A stretch of DNA of 7,345 nt from Candidatus Pacearchaeota archaeon (GTDB lineage Archaea; Nanoarchaeota; Nanoarchaeia; Pacearchaeales; GW2011-AR1): assembly GCA_002686195.1 (NCBI GenBank), contig NZAS01000211.1:1-7345 (forward strand). The letters are read 5' to 3'. Within the stretch, counting starts at the first letter, position 1. The number at the start of each line of letters is the position of its first letter. The position numbers and the translations under genes are program-made. This document shows positions 1-6,850 of the stretch, one piece after another. The notes beneath the pieces were generated by a model, which ran no database searches, was not told the origin of the DNA, and saw nothing but the letters and a program-made list of their open reading frames with translations.

Positions 1-89
1 CTATTTGGGATAAGTACTTAAAAGACTTTAGCACAGTTACAGGCAAAAATATTACTAAGCAATTTAAAAAAGGATTTAAAAAGAAATAG
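1..89 (+). CDS. C-terminal fragment of an unidentified phage protein
   Basis: Only the last 28 codons and the TAG stop are visible; the reading frame is open from base 3 and bases 1-2 are the end of a split codon. The readable peptide begins IWDKYLKDF and ends in a strongly basic tail (KKGFKKK), with 10 lysines in 28 residues. The frame belongs to a gene because it runs open to the left edge, its stop lies 2 bases before the next start, and it is on the same strand as everything downstream. From its position it is probably another tail or head-tail connection gene, but the fragment is too short to assign to a family and no function is proposed. It is the only gene here that ends in TAG rather than TAA. 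Confidence 0.7.
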   Translation, partial: IWDKYLKDFSTVTGKNITKQFKKGFKKK

Positions 90-91
90 AT

Positions 92-1372
92 ATGGCAATA
101 ACAAATGTACCAAACATACCAGAGAATTACAGAACTGTATATGATCCTATTGAGTTTGTGGCTGAAAGTGGTGCTACTGCAAATACAAGGTTTAAATACT
201 TATTCGATGTTTATGACGGAGCTTCGCAGATAGCAAGACTTAAAGTCCCAGCAGACCCAAACACTTATGGTAGAGCAGATATACATGGGATATGTGAGAG
301 TTATATATTTACTAATTTGGGAGTAATCAATACAACTACTACTGCTGACGGATTTACAGATAATGGATTAAGTTATAAAGAATTTACTATTAAGATTGGC
401 GAGGAGTATGATGTTGCCGGAGTATTAACTCAATTTGCAGACCAAGAGACAGAGACAGTAATTGTATTCAATGGAAGCTTACCAAACTACAGAGGGAGTG
501 TTGTTAATTTCTATGATTGGCAAGTAACGAATTATTATCAAAACTATACAGATAATACGATAAGCAGAAAATGGTTAACGAATGCACCGAAAGGATCAGG
601 AGCGAATAAGTCAGATAACCAAAGTGTTGAATTAACAGACGAAGGTTGGGTATATTTATTATACGACCATTCAGGGAATCCGGTAACAGACGCTCAATAT
701 ACAACCTACAATAGTTCTGGAGTATTAATTGCTACTTATCAAATAGATAATAATGTTGCTTCGTTGACAGATAAAAAGATGCTGAAAATTCCTTCAGCTC
801 CTAACTCAATAAATAACATTAATCCTACTGAATTTAGTTTCGCTACTGTTCAACCAATAATTTCAAGTTCGGTTGCATCTTATAGGATTCTATTATTAGA
901 TACAATCTCTACAGTAGTAAGTGAGGAGATCTGGTTTAATGTAGATTCTGAATGTAGATACGAAACAAGGAGATTAGAATTTTTAAATTCTTTAGGTGGG
1001 TTTGATTGTTTCAATTTTACTAAAGTTAGCCGTATTAGCGAAACGGTTGAACGCAAATACTTTAAACAAAACGCTGATAATATGGCTTCAGGTGTTATTA
1101 CTTACGCTTTAAGTGATAAAGAAAAAACGCAATATTATACTAAAGGAACGCCAAAGATGAAGCTAACAAGTGACTGGATTAGTGTAGATACTTTTAACTG
1201 GCTTGTTGAATTAATAGAAAGCCCTGAGATTTACTTACACGAAAACGGAAGCCGTATAGCAATACAAAACATAGAGGGTGATTGGGAACAGAAATTAAGT
1301 ACTGCGGATACTGTATTTAACTTAGAAGTTACTTTAGAATTTAGTATGGATAATTATAGACAAAGATTTTAA
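92..1372 (+). CDS. putative tail/baseplate structural protein, 426 aa
   Basis: This is a soluble, beta-rich protein with no signal peptide or membrane segment. I see an N-terminal block (about residues 5-75) with a VYDPIEFV motif followed by alternating hydrophobic strands, a Thr/Asn/Ser-rich middle (about 140-260), and a C-terminal block (about 285-426) that contains RRLEFLNSLGGFDCFNFT (293-310) and a WLVELIESPEIYL helix-strand motif (370-382). This layout resembles a protein group I recall from Bacteroidota phages encoded beside the next gene; the resemblance is from memory, not from a search. Its place just before the tip protein and the tape measure suggests a distal-tail or baseplate role, which is inference. 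The ATG at 92 is the first in frame and follows the previous stop by 2 bases. An AAGGA at 70-74 is too far upstream to act as a ribosome binding site. Serine and arginine codon choice changes near residue 300. It could instead be a minor capsid or neck protein. Confidence 0.8.
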   Translation: MAITNVPNIPENYRTVYDPIEFVAESGATANTRFKYLFDVYDGASQIARLKVPADPNTYGRADIHGICESYIFTNLGVINTTTTADGFTDNGLSYKEFTIKIGEEYDVAGVLTQFADQETETVIVFNGSLPNYRGSVVNFYDWQVTNYYQNYTDNTISRKWLTNAPKGSGANKSDNQSVELTDEGWVYLLYDHSGNPVTDAQYTTYNSSGVLIATYQIDNNVASLTDKKMLKIPSAPNSINNINPTEFSFATVQPIISSSVASYRILLLDTISTVVSEEIWFNVDSECRYETRRLEFLNSLGGFDCFNFTKVSRISETVERKYFKQNADNMASGVITYALSDKEKTQYYTKGTPKMKLTSDWISVDTFNWLVELIESPEIYLHENGSRIAIQNIEGDWEQKLSTADTVFNLEVTLEFSMDNYRQRF

Positions 1373-4261
1373 ATGAAAGAGGAACTATATATTAACAATG
1401 AACGTATTGAATTACTTGAAAGTTTACGGCCAAATCTTACTTTTAATATTGCCGATATTGCTAAGCCCGATACACGAAAAAGTGACTTTAGCAAGACAAT
1501 TAAATTACCTGGAAGTAAAAAGCTAAACAAACAATTCGAACATATTTTTGAGGTTAATATTGATCTACAAACTTTTAATCCTAATTTAAAAACTGATGTA
1601 CTTTATTTAGTAGATGGCGAAACAAGTTTAGACGGCTATCTACAATTAAAGCAAATAGACATATTAGATAATGACGATGTAATTTATCAATGTACTATTA
1701 TCGGAAGGGTGGGCGATTTTATAAAAGAATTAGGCGACAGCGAATTAACCGATTTAGATTTAAGTGCATTAAATCATACATATAACAAAGCAACACAGGC
1801 AGCAACGTGGGGAACGCCTTTGCCTTTAGATTATGTTTACCCCATGATAGATTACGGAACGCATTACGATTGGAGTGACTGGACAATACAGGATTTTTTT
1901 CCAGCAATTACAGCTTATAAATATTTAGATACTATGTTTAATGACGCTGGTTATACTTGGACTTCAGACTTTTTAGATAGTGCTTTTTTTAAAACATTAA
2001 TAATTCCTTGTTCAACAAGAGATTTTGCATTAAGTAAAACAGACATAGAAGATAGAATATTTGAAGCTAACACTGCTGAATGGGATAATGGTACAACTAA
2101 CCTTTTGGTAGACGAAACAACCCCTTTACTATATTTAGACCCCAAAGAAGAAAAGATAATTTTAACAAATGAAGTAGCAGATGTTGGCGGTGTTTATAAT
2201 GATACTACTGGCGTATTTACTGCAACCGAAAGCGGTTATTATAATTTTAATATACAGGTTGAAATAAATGTAGAATTTGCCCCAACGGGGGCAAGTGAAA
2301 CTACAACAGCTTATTGTGCTTTAGGTGGGTTTTTAGAACTAAGGAAAAATTCAAGTGCTATTGATACAAATAGTATCGGCATAACTTTAGGGGCTACTAT
2401 TGGCTCAGGTTCAACAGGAACAACAGCAGCTTCGCCTACATATCCTGACACTGATTACAGGGATGGAATGAGTTTAGCACCTGACAAAATTCTTTTAGGT
2501 GCTGGTGGAAGGTATTACAGCCCACCGAATAAATATTTTTTACAGGCTACAAATGTTTATATCGCTGCTACTGATACAGTTACGGTATATGGAAATTTCT
2601 ATTTTGCCCCTATTTTTGGAACATCCGCAACGACTGGTAATTTATTTCAGGGAGTATCAACATCCTGGTATGACGGAACAGCGACAGTAAAATTAATATC
2701 TGGAAAGTTTTTTAATCAAGTTGTAAATAGCGGATATGTTGAAGGCAATACTATTTCTATGAATAATACTATTCCTAAAAAGATCAAGCAAAAAGATTTC
2801 TTTATGAGCCTTGTAAAGATGTTTAATTTATATGTTCAGTCTGATACACAAAACGACAAAAATGTATTTATAGAACCTCGTGATGATTTTTATGATACAA
2901 CCATTAAAGATTGGTCGCAGAAATTAGATGTTTCAAAACAACTTGAATATTTGCCGATGGGTGCTTTAGATAGTAAAGATTATTTATTTACTTATAAAGC
3001 GGATAAAGATTATTATAATGATTTATATACTAAGACTTGGGATGAAATTTACGGGCAAGAAAAGGAAGGCATCACAAATGACTTTGTTAAAAACACTTAT
3101 AAAACTGAAATTATATTTAGCCCTACGCCCAGCAAAGGAATATTAGCTAACGATAGAATTATACCGAGCATTATTAAAACTGACGAAGATGGTAAGGCCC
3201 AAAGAACAGAAAGCAATATTAGAATATTACAATGGGGCGGAATGTTAGATACTGCTCAAATATGGGAACACAAAGACAGTAGTGCAACAAGTAAAAAGAA
3301 ATATCCTTATGCTGGTCATTATGACGAGCCTTATACACCTACCGTAGATATTAATTTTGGATTAACACAAGAGATATATTGGGACAATACTTATGAAACA
3401 ATTACTTGGAATAATAACAACTTATATAATAAATACTATAAAAAGTTTATTGAAGAAATAACAGATGTTAATAGTAAAGTAGTTAAAGGCTGGTTTTATT
3501 TACGTCCTGGTGATATAAGAAGCCTATCGTTTAGAAGCCAATACTATTTTGATGGTGCTTATTTTCGTTTAAATAAAATAGAAAATTATAACCCTGATAG
3601 CCCTGTTACTAAATGCGAGTTTCTAAAGATCAAAGATGCAGATGTATTTACGCCTACAACAGCAACAGCAACGGGTGCAATACAGGACATAGCTGGAAAG
3701 CCTGAGCCTAAATTTAGTTCTGGAAGTGATGTATTAAAAGCTGGTAACAGTTATGCGAGTTTAGAACAAAAAGTTATGGGTGAAAATAACTATATAAACA
3801 GAACAGCAACAGGAATAAATATAACGGGTAATAGTAACAAGGTTTTTTCGGGTGCTAATAATATAATTATACAGGGCGACAGCAATACAGTACAGTCTGG
3901 TTTAAGCGATGTAACGTTAATTAATACTAATAGTGTAACAGTTATTAGTGACGGAGTAACTTATTTAAACGGTGAATTAATAGGCGAAGGAAGTGTAATA
4001 TCTATAACATCTTCAACTGCTGCCGATGAAAGTATTAAAACTTATGAAGTAGATACTACAAGCGGAAACGTAATATTGGGCCTTCCAACAGGCCCAACGG
4101 TTGGCAAGATATGGAATGTTAAATTAATTGAAGCATCAAATTACTGTCAGCTTAGAACTGCTGGAAGTGAAACAATAGACGGGGCAGCAACTAAAAACAT
4201 AACAATATTAAACACGACAGTTACAGTTCAGTATGATGGAAACAATTATATAATTTTATAA
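1373..4261 (+). CDS. large multidomain tail-tip / receptor-binding protein, 962 aa
   Basis: This is probably the host-contact part of the tail tip. Domains by eye are: residues 1-230, a beta-rich base with SDFSKTIKLPG (37-47), a motif I recall from Bacteroidota phage tail proteins; about 255-412, an inserted C1q/TNF-like jelly roll, with NEVADVGGVYNDTTGVFTA (266-284) followed by SGYYNF (287-292); about 455-760, a second base-like region with IKQKDFFMSLVKMFNLYV (471-488) and IEPRDDFYD (500-508); 803-866, an eight-residue repeat; and about 876-962, a fibre-type cap with the GSETIDG motif (931-937). There is no transmembrane or catalytic motif. The ATG directly follows the TAA of the previous gene in the same frame, so translation is probably coupled. 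The gene could combine a hub (Tal-like) with a fibre in one chain, since the region on both sides of the jelly roll looks like one protein split by an insert. Structural role is fairly secure; receptor binding is inference. Confidence 0.82.
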   Translation: MKEELYINNERIELLESLRPNLTFNIADIAKPDTRKSDFSKTIKLPGSKKLNKQFEHIFEVNIDLQTFNPNLKTDVLYLVDGETSLDGYLQLKQIDILDNDDVIYQCTIIGRVGDFIKELGDSELTDLDLSALNHTYNKATQAATWGTPLPLDYVYPMIDYGTHYDWSDWTIQDFFPAITAYKYLDTMFNDAGYTWTSDFLDSAFFKTLIIPCSTRDFALSKTDIEDRIFEANTAEWDNGTTNLLVDETTPLLYLDPKEEKIILTNEVADVGGVYNDTTGVFTATESGYYNFNIQVEINVEFAPTGASETTTAYCALGGFLELRKNSSAIDTNSIGITLGATIGSGSTGTTAASPTYPDTDYRDGMSLAPDKILLGAGGRYYSPPNKYFLQATNVYIAATDTVTVYGNFYFAPIFGTSATTGNLFQGVSTSWYDGTATVKLISGKFFNQVVNSGYVEGNTISMNNTIPKKIKQKDFFMSLVKMFNLYVQSDTQNDKNVFIEPRDDFYDTTIKDWSQKLDVSKQLEYLPMGALDSKDYLFTYKADKDYYNDLYTKTWDEIYGQEKEGITNDFVKNTYKTEIIFSPTPSKGILANDRIIPSIIKTDEDGKAQRTESNIRILQWGGMLDTAQIWEHKDSSATSKKKYPYAGHYDEPYTPTVDINFGLTQEIYWDNTYETITWNNNNLYNKYYKKFIEEITDVNSKVVKGWFYLRPGDIRSLSFRSQYYFDGAYFRLNKIENYNPDSPVTKCEFLKIKDADVFTPTTATATGAIQDIAGKPEPKFSSGSDVLKAGNSYASLEQKVMGENNYINRTATGINITGNSNKVFSGANNIIIQGDSNTVQSGLSDVTLINTNSVTVISDGVTYLNGELIGEGSVISITSSTAADESIKTYEVDTTSGNVILGLPTGPTVGKIWNVKLIEASNYCQLRTAGSETIDGAATKNITILNTTVTVQYDGNNYIIL
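2135..2608 (+). other. encoded C1q/TNF-like jelly-roll domain within the tip protein
   Basis: Residues about 255-412 of the 962-aa protein. The segment LTNEVADVGGVYNDTTGVFTA followed by SGYYNFNIQVEI matches the hallmark pattern of C1q/TNF-like domains (Asn, Gly-x-Tyr, Gly-x-Phe-Thr, Gly-x-Tyr-x-Phe at the right spacings). A closing strand pair around VTVYGNFYFAPI (403-414) is consistent with the last strands. Between them lies a flexible Ser/Gly/Thr-rich loop (340-360). In known C1q-like folds the domain trimerises and binds ligands; here that is inferred. Domain edges are estimates. Confidence 0.55.
2277..2294 (+). other. GC-rich perfect hairpin inside the tip gene
   Basis: TTGCCCC (2277-2283) pairs perfectly with GGGGCAA (2288-2294) around a 4-base loop, and a T-G wobble could extend it by one pair. 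It lies in the jelly-roll coding segment. No T-run follows, so it is not an intrinsic terminator. It may be a chance result of codon choice or an mRNA structure that slows ribosomes. Confidence 0.5.
3779..3970 (+). repeat. encoded octapeptide repeat (about 8 units), probable beta-helical stalk
   Basis: Residues 803-866 of the tip protein fall into eight consecutive eight-residue units without gaps: GENNYINR, TATGINIT, GNSNKVFS, GANNIIIQ, GDSNTVQS, GLSDVTLI, NTNSVTVI, SDGVTYLN. The consensus in the best units is G-x-[SN]-N-x-[IV]-x-x. A turn made of Gly and Asn followed by an alternating Ile/Val strand is typical of parallel beta-helix or beta-roll stalks in phage fibres. The DNA copies are diverged, so this is an old protein repeat and not a recent DNA duplication. 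Confidence 0.75.
3998..4258 (+). other. encoded fibre-type C-terminal cap domain
   Basis: Residues about 876-962. A beta-rich module runs IKTYEVDTTSGNVILGLP, then GKIWNVKLIEA, then AGSETIDGA, and closes with a strand ending in DGNNYIIL. This layout (LP turn, GK-x-W strand, GSETIDG, final DGxNY strand) resembles a small module I recall at the C-termini of many phage tail fibres and tip proteins. It directly follows the octapeptide stalk, so it is probably the distal tip or a trimerisation cap. Function is inference. Confidence 0.5.
4076..4104 (+). other. overlapping inverted repeats in the cap-domain coding region
   Basis: TTGGGCC (4076-4082) pairs perfectly with GGCCCAA (4091-4097) around an 8-base loop. 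A second small palindrome, CCAAC-G-GTTGG (4094-4104), shares bases with its right arm, so the two would be mutually exclusive. There is no T-run after either, so termination is unlikely. They lie over the codons of the GLPTGPTVG turn. Confidence 0.45.
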
Positions 4262-4263
4262 AT

Positions 4264-4350
4264 ATGACTTATTTACCATTTAATTTATATGGCTTATATG
4301 CGCAAGATGAAATATATAGTGTAAATTATATTCTTTATAAAACTTATTAA
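4264..4350 (+). CDS. possible 28-aa tyrosine-rich microprotein
   Basis: An ATG-to-TAA frame of 28 codons fills the only sizeable gap in the cluster, with 2 bases on each side (after the TAA at 4261 and before the ATG at 4353). That exact fit, the same strand and the same stop codon as its neighbours make it more likely than chance to be translated, or at least to couple translation of the tip gene to the tape measure gene. The peptide starts MTYLPFNLYGLYAQDE and ends YILYKTY, with 7 tyrosines among 28 residues. It has no continuous hydrophobic stretch long enough for a membrane helix and no signal peptide. I do not recognise it. It could be a coupling leader, a remnant of a larger gene, or noncoding spacer. 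Confidence 0.45.
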   Translation: MTYLPFNLYGLYAQDEIYSVNYILYKTY

Positions 4351-4352
4351 AA

Positions 4353-6839
4353 ATGGCAGAGGAAATTACATTAAAGGTAAACGTTGAAACAGGCAAAGCA
4401 GTTACTAATTTAGGCAACTTAGAAAAAGCAACTAAAGGTGTAACAAAGGCAACTAAACAAGCAGATCAAGGCGCAGAAACTTTAGAGCAGCAATTCGATA
4501 GTCTTAACAAAGAAATAAAAGAAGGTCCTGTGAACATCCGTAGGATGAACAAGCAGATACAGGAGTATCAAGCAATCGCATTAGAAGCTGGTAGAACTTC
4601 ACCATTAGGCAAAAAAGCAATACAAGAAGCGGCACAATTAAAAGACCGTTATAATGATATTACAGCAGAAGTAAATAGATTAGCTAATGATGGCGTTAAG
4701 ATGCAGGCCGCTTTAGATATTGGAACTACTGTCATTGCTGGGTATGCTGCTTTTCAGGGTGCTTTAGCTATTGCTGGTGTTGATAGTGAAAAGTATAGAG
4801 AAACATTAATCAAATTACAGGGCGCACAATCTTTATTAATGGGTATTGAAACTCTAAGGAAAAACTTAGAAAAAGAAAGTACCGTAGTATTGATGGCCAA
4901 AAATGCACAAGAAAAAGCGTCTATTGTTATAACTAAATTAAAAACATTTGTCACAAATGGGGCAACTGTTGCGACTAAGGCTTTACGCGTAGCATTATTA
5001 GCTTTGCCTTTTGTTGTTATTGGTGCAGCTATTGCTTTATATAAAGCATTTGCTGGTGAAGTTGAAAAAGTAAAAACAGCCCAGCAAGAATATAACGAAG
5101 TTGTAAAGGAAGCAGAAAAATCAGTACAAGGCGAGATTGTACAGATGAAAGTTCTTATTAAAACTGCTAAAGATGAAACACTAAGTAAAGCTGCCAGAAA
5201 CGATGCTATTGAAAAACTACAAAAACAATATCCAGACTATTTAGGAAATTTATCACTTGAGGAAATAAACACAAAAAAAGTAGACCAAGCCGTAAAAGAT
5301 TTAACAAAGTCGTTACAACTCAAGGCAAGGTCTAAGGCAATGGAAGCCAAACTTTCTGAAAAAGCTGCCGAGCAGATTAAAATAGAGGATAAGATAATGG
5401 ATGACTTAGGTGTGTCCAGAGAAGATGCTATAAAGCTATTGAAATTAGAAGGTGAAGAAATGTATGCGGTAGGTCAATTAGCTCAATCTATTGGCAAAGA
5501 CTATAATCAAGTAGCTGCAAACCAAGAAGCAGCACAAAAAGTTTTAGACAAATACAATATTAGCTTAAAAGCAAACGGCAAGGAATTAAAACAAGGACAA
5601 ACATATTTACAAGTTTGGGATGACGACTATCAAGAAGCAACAGCAGCAATTGAAAAATATACGGGTGGCTTAATAGATGCTAATTCAGCACAGTCGGATT
5701 TAACAGCAGCACAAAAAGATAATATAGGAGTAAACAAAGAAGCAGATAATGCAGATAAAAAAGCAGCAAAAGAAGCAGATAATGCAGATAAAAAAGCCGA
5801 AGCAGATGCACAAAAAAGAAGTGATGCAAGAAAGGAAAGAGCAGCAAGAGAAAAACAAGCAATATACGATTTAGCGTTAGCACAAAAACAAGCAAACGCA
5901 GAAGAGATTGAAGATGCAGAAGCTAAAGCAAATGCGTTAATTAAAATAGAAAGCTTTAAATTAGAACACCAATTACAAGATAAAAAACTTACAGACGGAC
6001 AGCGTGAACTATTAGAGTTTAAAACTCAACAAGCAATAGATAAAATACGAGAAGATTTTGCACAGAAAGAAATCGATAGACAGATAGCTTTAAAAGTACA
6101 AGAAACTGAAATACTAAATGAATTATATCAAAGCGTAGAAGATTTGGAAAATGCTCATTTAGATAGAATGACAGAAGATCAAAAAAGAAATCAGGAAATA
6201 GAAATTAATGCAATATATGATAAATACAACGCACAAATTGAAGCATTAAAAGCAAGGGGCGAAAGCACTAAATTACTTGAAGAAGCTCAAGGCGCAGATA
6301 TTGCAGAAATAAAGAAAAAATATACAGCTCAAGAAATAGCAGATGCTCAAGCTGTTAAAGATGCAAAAACACAGATGGCTTTAGATGGGTTAAGTGCTGT
6401 AATGGATTTAACAAGTGCTTTTGCTAAAGACAATGAAAAAAGCCAAAAACGTGCTTTTGAAATTAACAAGAAATTACAGATTGCTATGGCTTTAATCCAA
6501 ACGTATCAAGGCGTACAAGCAATATTTGCTACAAGGGCTGCAAGTCCTGAAACGATACTATTTCCTGCTGCACCATTTATAGCTGCTGGAATAGCTTTAG
6601 CAACAGGATTAGCAAACGTACAGAACATAAGAAAACAAAAATTTTCAGGCGGTGCTGCTGGTGGTAGCTTTGGCGGTGGTGGTGTACCTGGTGGCGGTGG
6701 TGGCGCACCTCAAATAGACCCTGTTACTAATACATCAACGTTAGTACCGCAAGAAGATCAGAAAGTATATGTTACAGAAACAGATATATCAGACACACAA
6801 AATAAAGTAAGTGTTATAGAAGCACAAAGTACATTTTAA
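4353..6839 (+). CDS. putative phage tail tape measure protein, 828 aa
   Basis: Tape measure proteins fill the tail tube and set tail length. The sequence shows the usual signs: a long Lys/Glu/Ala/Gln-rich helical protein with coiled-coil stretches (about 15-110, 235-345, 460-680) and hydrophobic segments at about 122-141, 212-233 and 708-755. The last of these runs IAMALIQTYQGVQAIF to AAGIALATGLANVQNI and resembles the C-terminal region I recall from Bacteroidota phage tape measures. A Gly-rich linker (766-784) follows, then a C-terminal peptide with VYVTETDISDTQNKV (805-819). At about 1.5 angstroms per residue, 828 residues would give a tail of at most about 120 nm. No peptidase or lytic domain was seen. 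The ATG at 4353 sits in TTAAAAATG with no Shine-Dalgarno. A 33-bp tandem duplication lies in the coiled coil. An internal-virion or minor tail protein is the alternative. Confidence 0.8.
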   Translation: MAEEITLKVNVETGKAVTNLGNLEKATKGVTKATKQADQGAETLEQQFDSLNKEIKEGPVNIRRMNKQIQEYQAIALEAGRTSPLGKKAIQEAAQLKDRYNDITAEVNRLANDGVKMQAALDIGTTVIAGYAAFQGALAIAGVDSEKYRETLIKLQGAQSLLMGIETLRKNLEKESTVVLMAKNAQEKASIVITKLKTFVTNGATVATKALRVALLALPFVVIGAAIALYKAFAGEVEKVKTAQQEYNEVVKEAEKSVQGEIVQMKVLIKTAKDETLSKAARNDAIEKLQKQYPDYLGNLSLEEINTKKVDQAVKDLTKSLQLKARSKAMEAKLSEKAAEQIKIEDKIMDDLGVSREDAIKLLKLEGEEMYAVGQLAQSIGKDYNQVAANQEAAQKVLDKYNISLKANGKELKQGQTYLQVWDDDYQEATAAIEKYTGGLIDANSAQSDLTAAQKDNIGVNKEADNADKKAAKEADNADKKAEADAQKRSDARKERAAREKQAIYDLALAQKQANAEEIEDAEAKANALIKIESFKLEHQLQDKKLTDGQRELLEFKTQQAIDKIREDFAQKEIDRQIALKVQETEILNELYQSVEDLENAHLDRMTEDQKRNQEIEINAIYDKYNAQIEALKARGESTKLLEEAQGADIAEIKKKYTAQEIADAQAVKDAKTQMALDGLSAVMDLTSAFAKDNEKSQKRAFEINKKLQIAMALIQTYQGVQAIFATRAASPETILFPAAPFIAAGIALATGLANVQNIRKQKFSGGAAGGSFGGGGVPGGGGGAPQIDPVTNTSTLVPQEDQKVYVTETDISDTQNKVSVIEAQSTF
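5736..5797 (+). repeat. 33-bp in-frame tandem duplication in the tape measure gene
   Basis: Bases 5736-5764 and 5769-5797 are identical over 29 bases at a spacing of 33. They encode the peptide KEADNADKKA twice with an 11-residue period (about residues 462-482). Identity at the DNA level, including synonymous positions, points to a recent duplication. The period of 11 residues keeps the reading frame and fits an extended coiled-coil register. Confidence 0.9.
6648..6704 (+). repeat. glycine-codon-rich linker in the tape measure gene
   Basis: Residues 766-784 are almost all glycine (14 of 19, with Ala, Ser, Phe, Val and Pro between), encoded mainly by GGT and GGC. This forms a G-rich, slippage-prone DNA tract in an A/T-rich gene. 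It separates the hydrophobic C-terminal region from the short terminal peptide and is probably a flexible hinge. Confidence 0.85.
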
Positions 6840-6850
6840 AATAAATAGTT

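Noticed and set aside
70..74. AAGGA as a Shine-Dalgarno sequence for the gene at 92
   Set aside because: It ends 17 bases before the ATG, too far for normal initiation, and the other genes have no such motif.
504..704. Minus-strand ORF of 66 codons inside the 426-aa gene
   Set aside because: It is fully embedded in a convincing plus-strand gene, and the window has no other minus-strand gene. The other short antisense ORFs (1719-1907, 1951-2145, 4754-4954, 6934-7158) and the plus-strand one at 2499-2690 were rejected for the same reason.
1894..1990. Two T TTT TTT runs (1894-1900 and 1984-1990) in the register of a -1 frameshift site
   Set aside because: A -1 shift leads to a stop after 6 codons at the first and at once at the second, and no obvious downstream stem was seen. 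Phe-Phe codons in an A/T-rich gene explain them.
3779..4258. Variable region of a diversity-generating retroelement in the tip protein C-terminus
   Set aside because: No reverse transcriptase or template repeat is present and the C-terminal domain does not look like the C-type lectin fold that usually carries such regions.
4262..4352. Promoter or terminator between the tip gene and the tape measure gene
   Set aside because: No convincing Bacteroidota-type TTTG/TAnnTTTG pair and no hairpin with a T-run; a short ORF explains the spacing better.
5757..5763. AAAAAAG heptamer as a possible slippery site
   Set aside because: Codons read AAA AAA GCA here, so the heptamer is not in the A AAA AAG register needed for -1 slippage.
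5680..5895. Minus-strand ORF coding a Leu/Phe-rich peptide
   Set aside because: It is the mirror of the A-rich, Lys/Ala-coding stretch of the tape measure gene. The low-complexity composition and lack of gene context make it a shadow.
4353..6839. Embedded lytic or peptidase domain in the tape measure protein
   Set aside because: No recognisable catalytic motif such as a paired HxxxD/HxH, NlpC-type Cys-His or lytic transglycosylase Glu motif was seen among the coiled-coil and hydrophobic segments.
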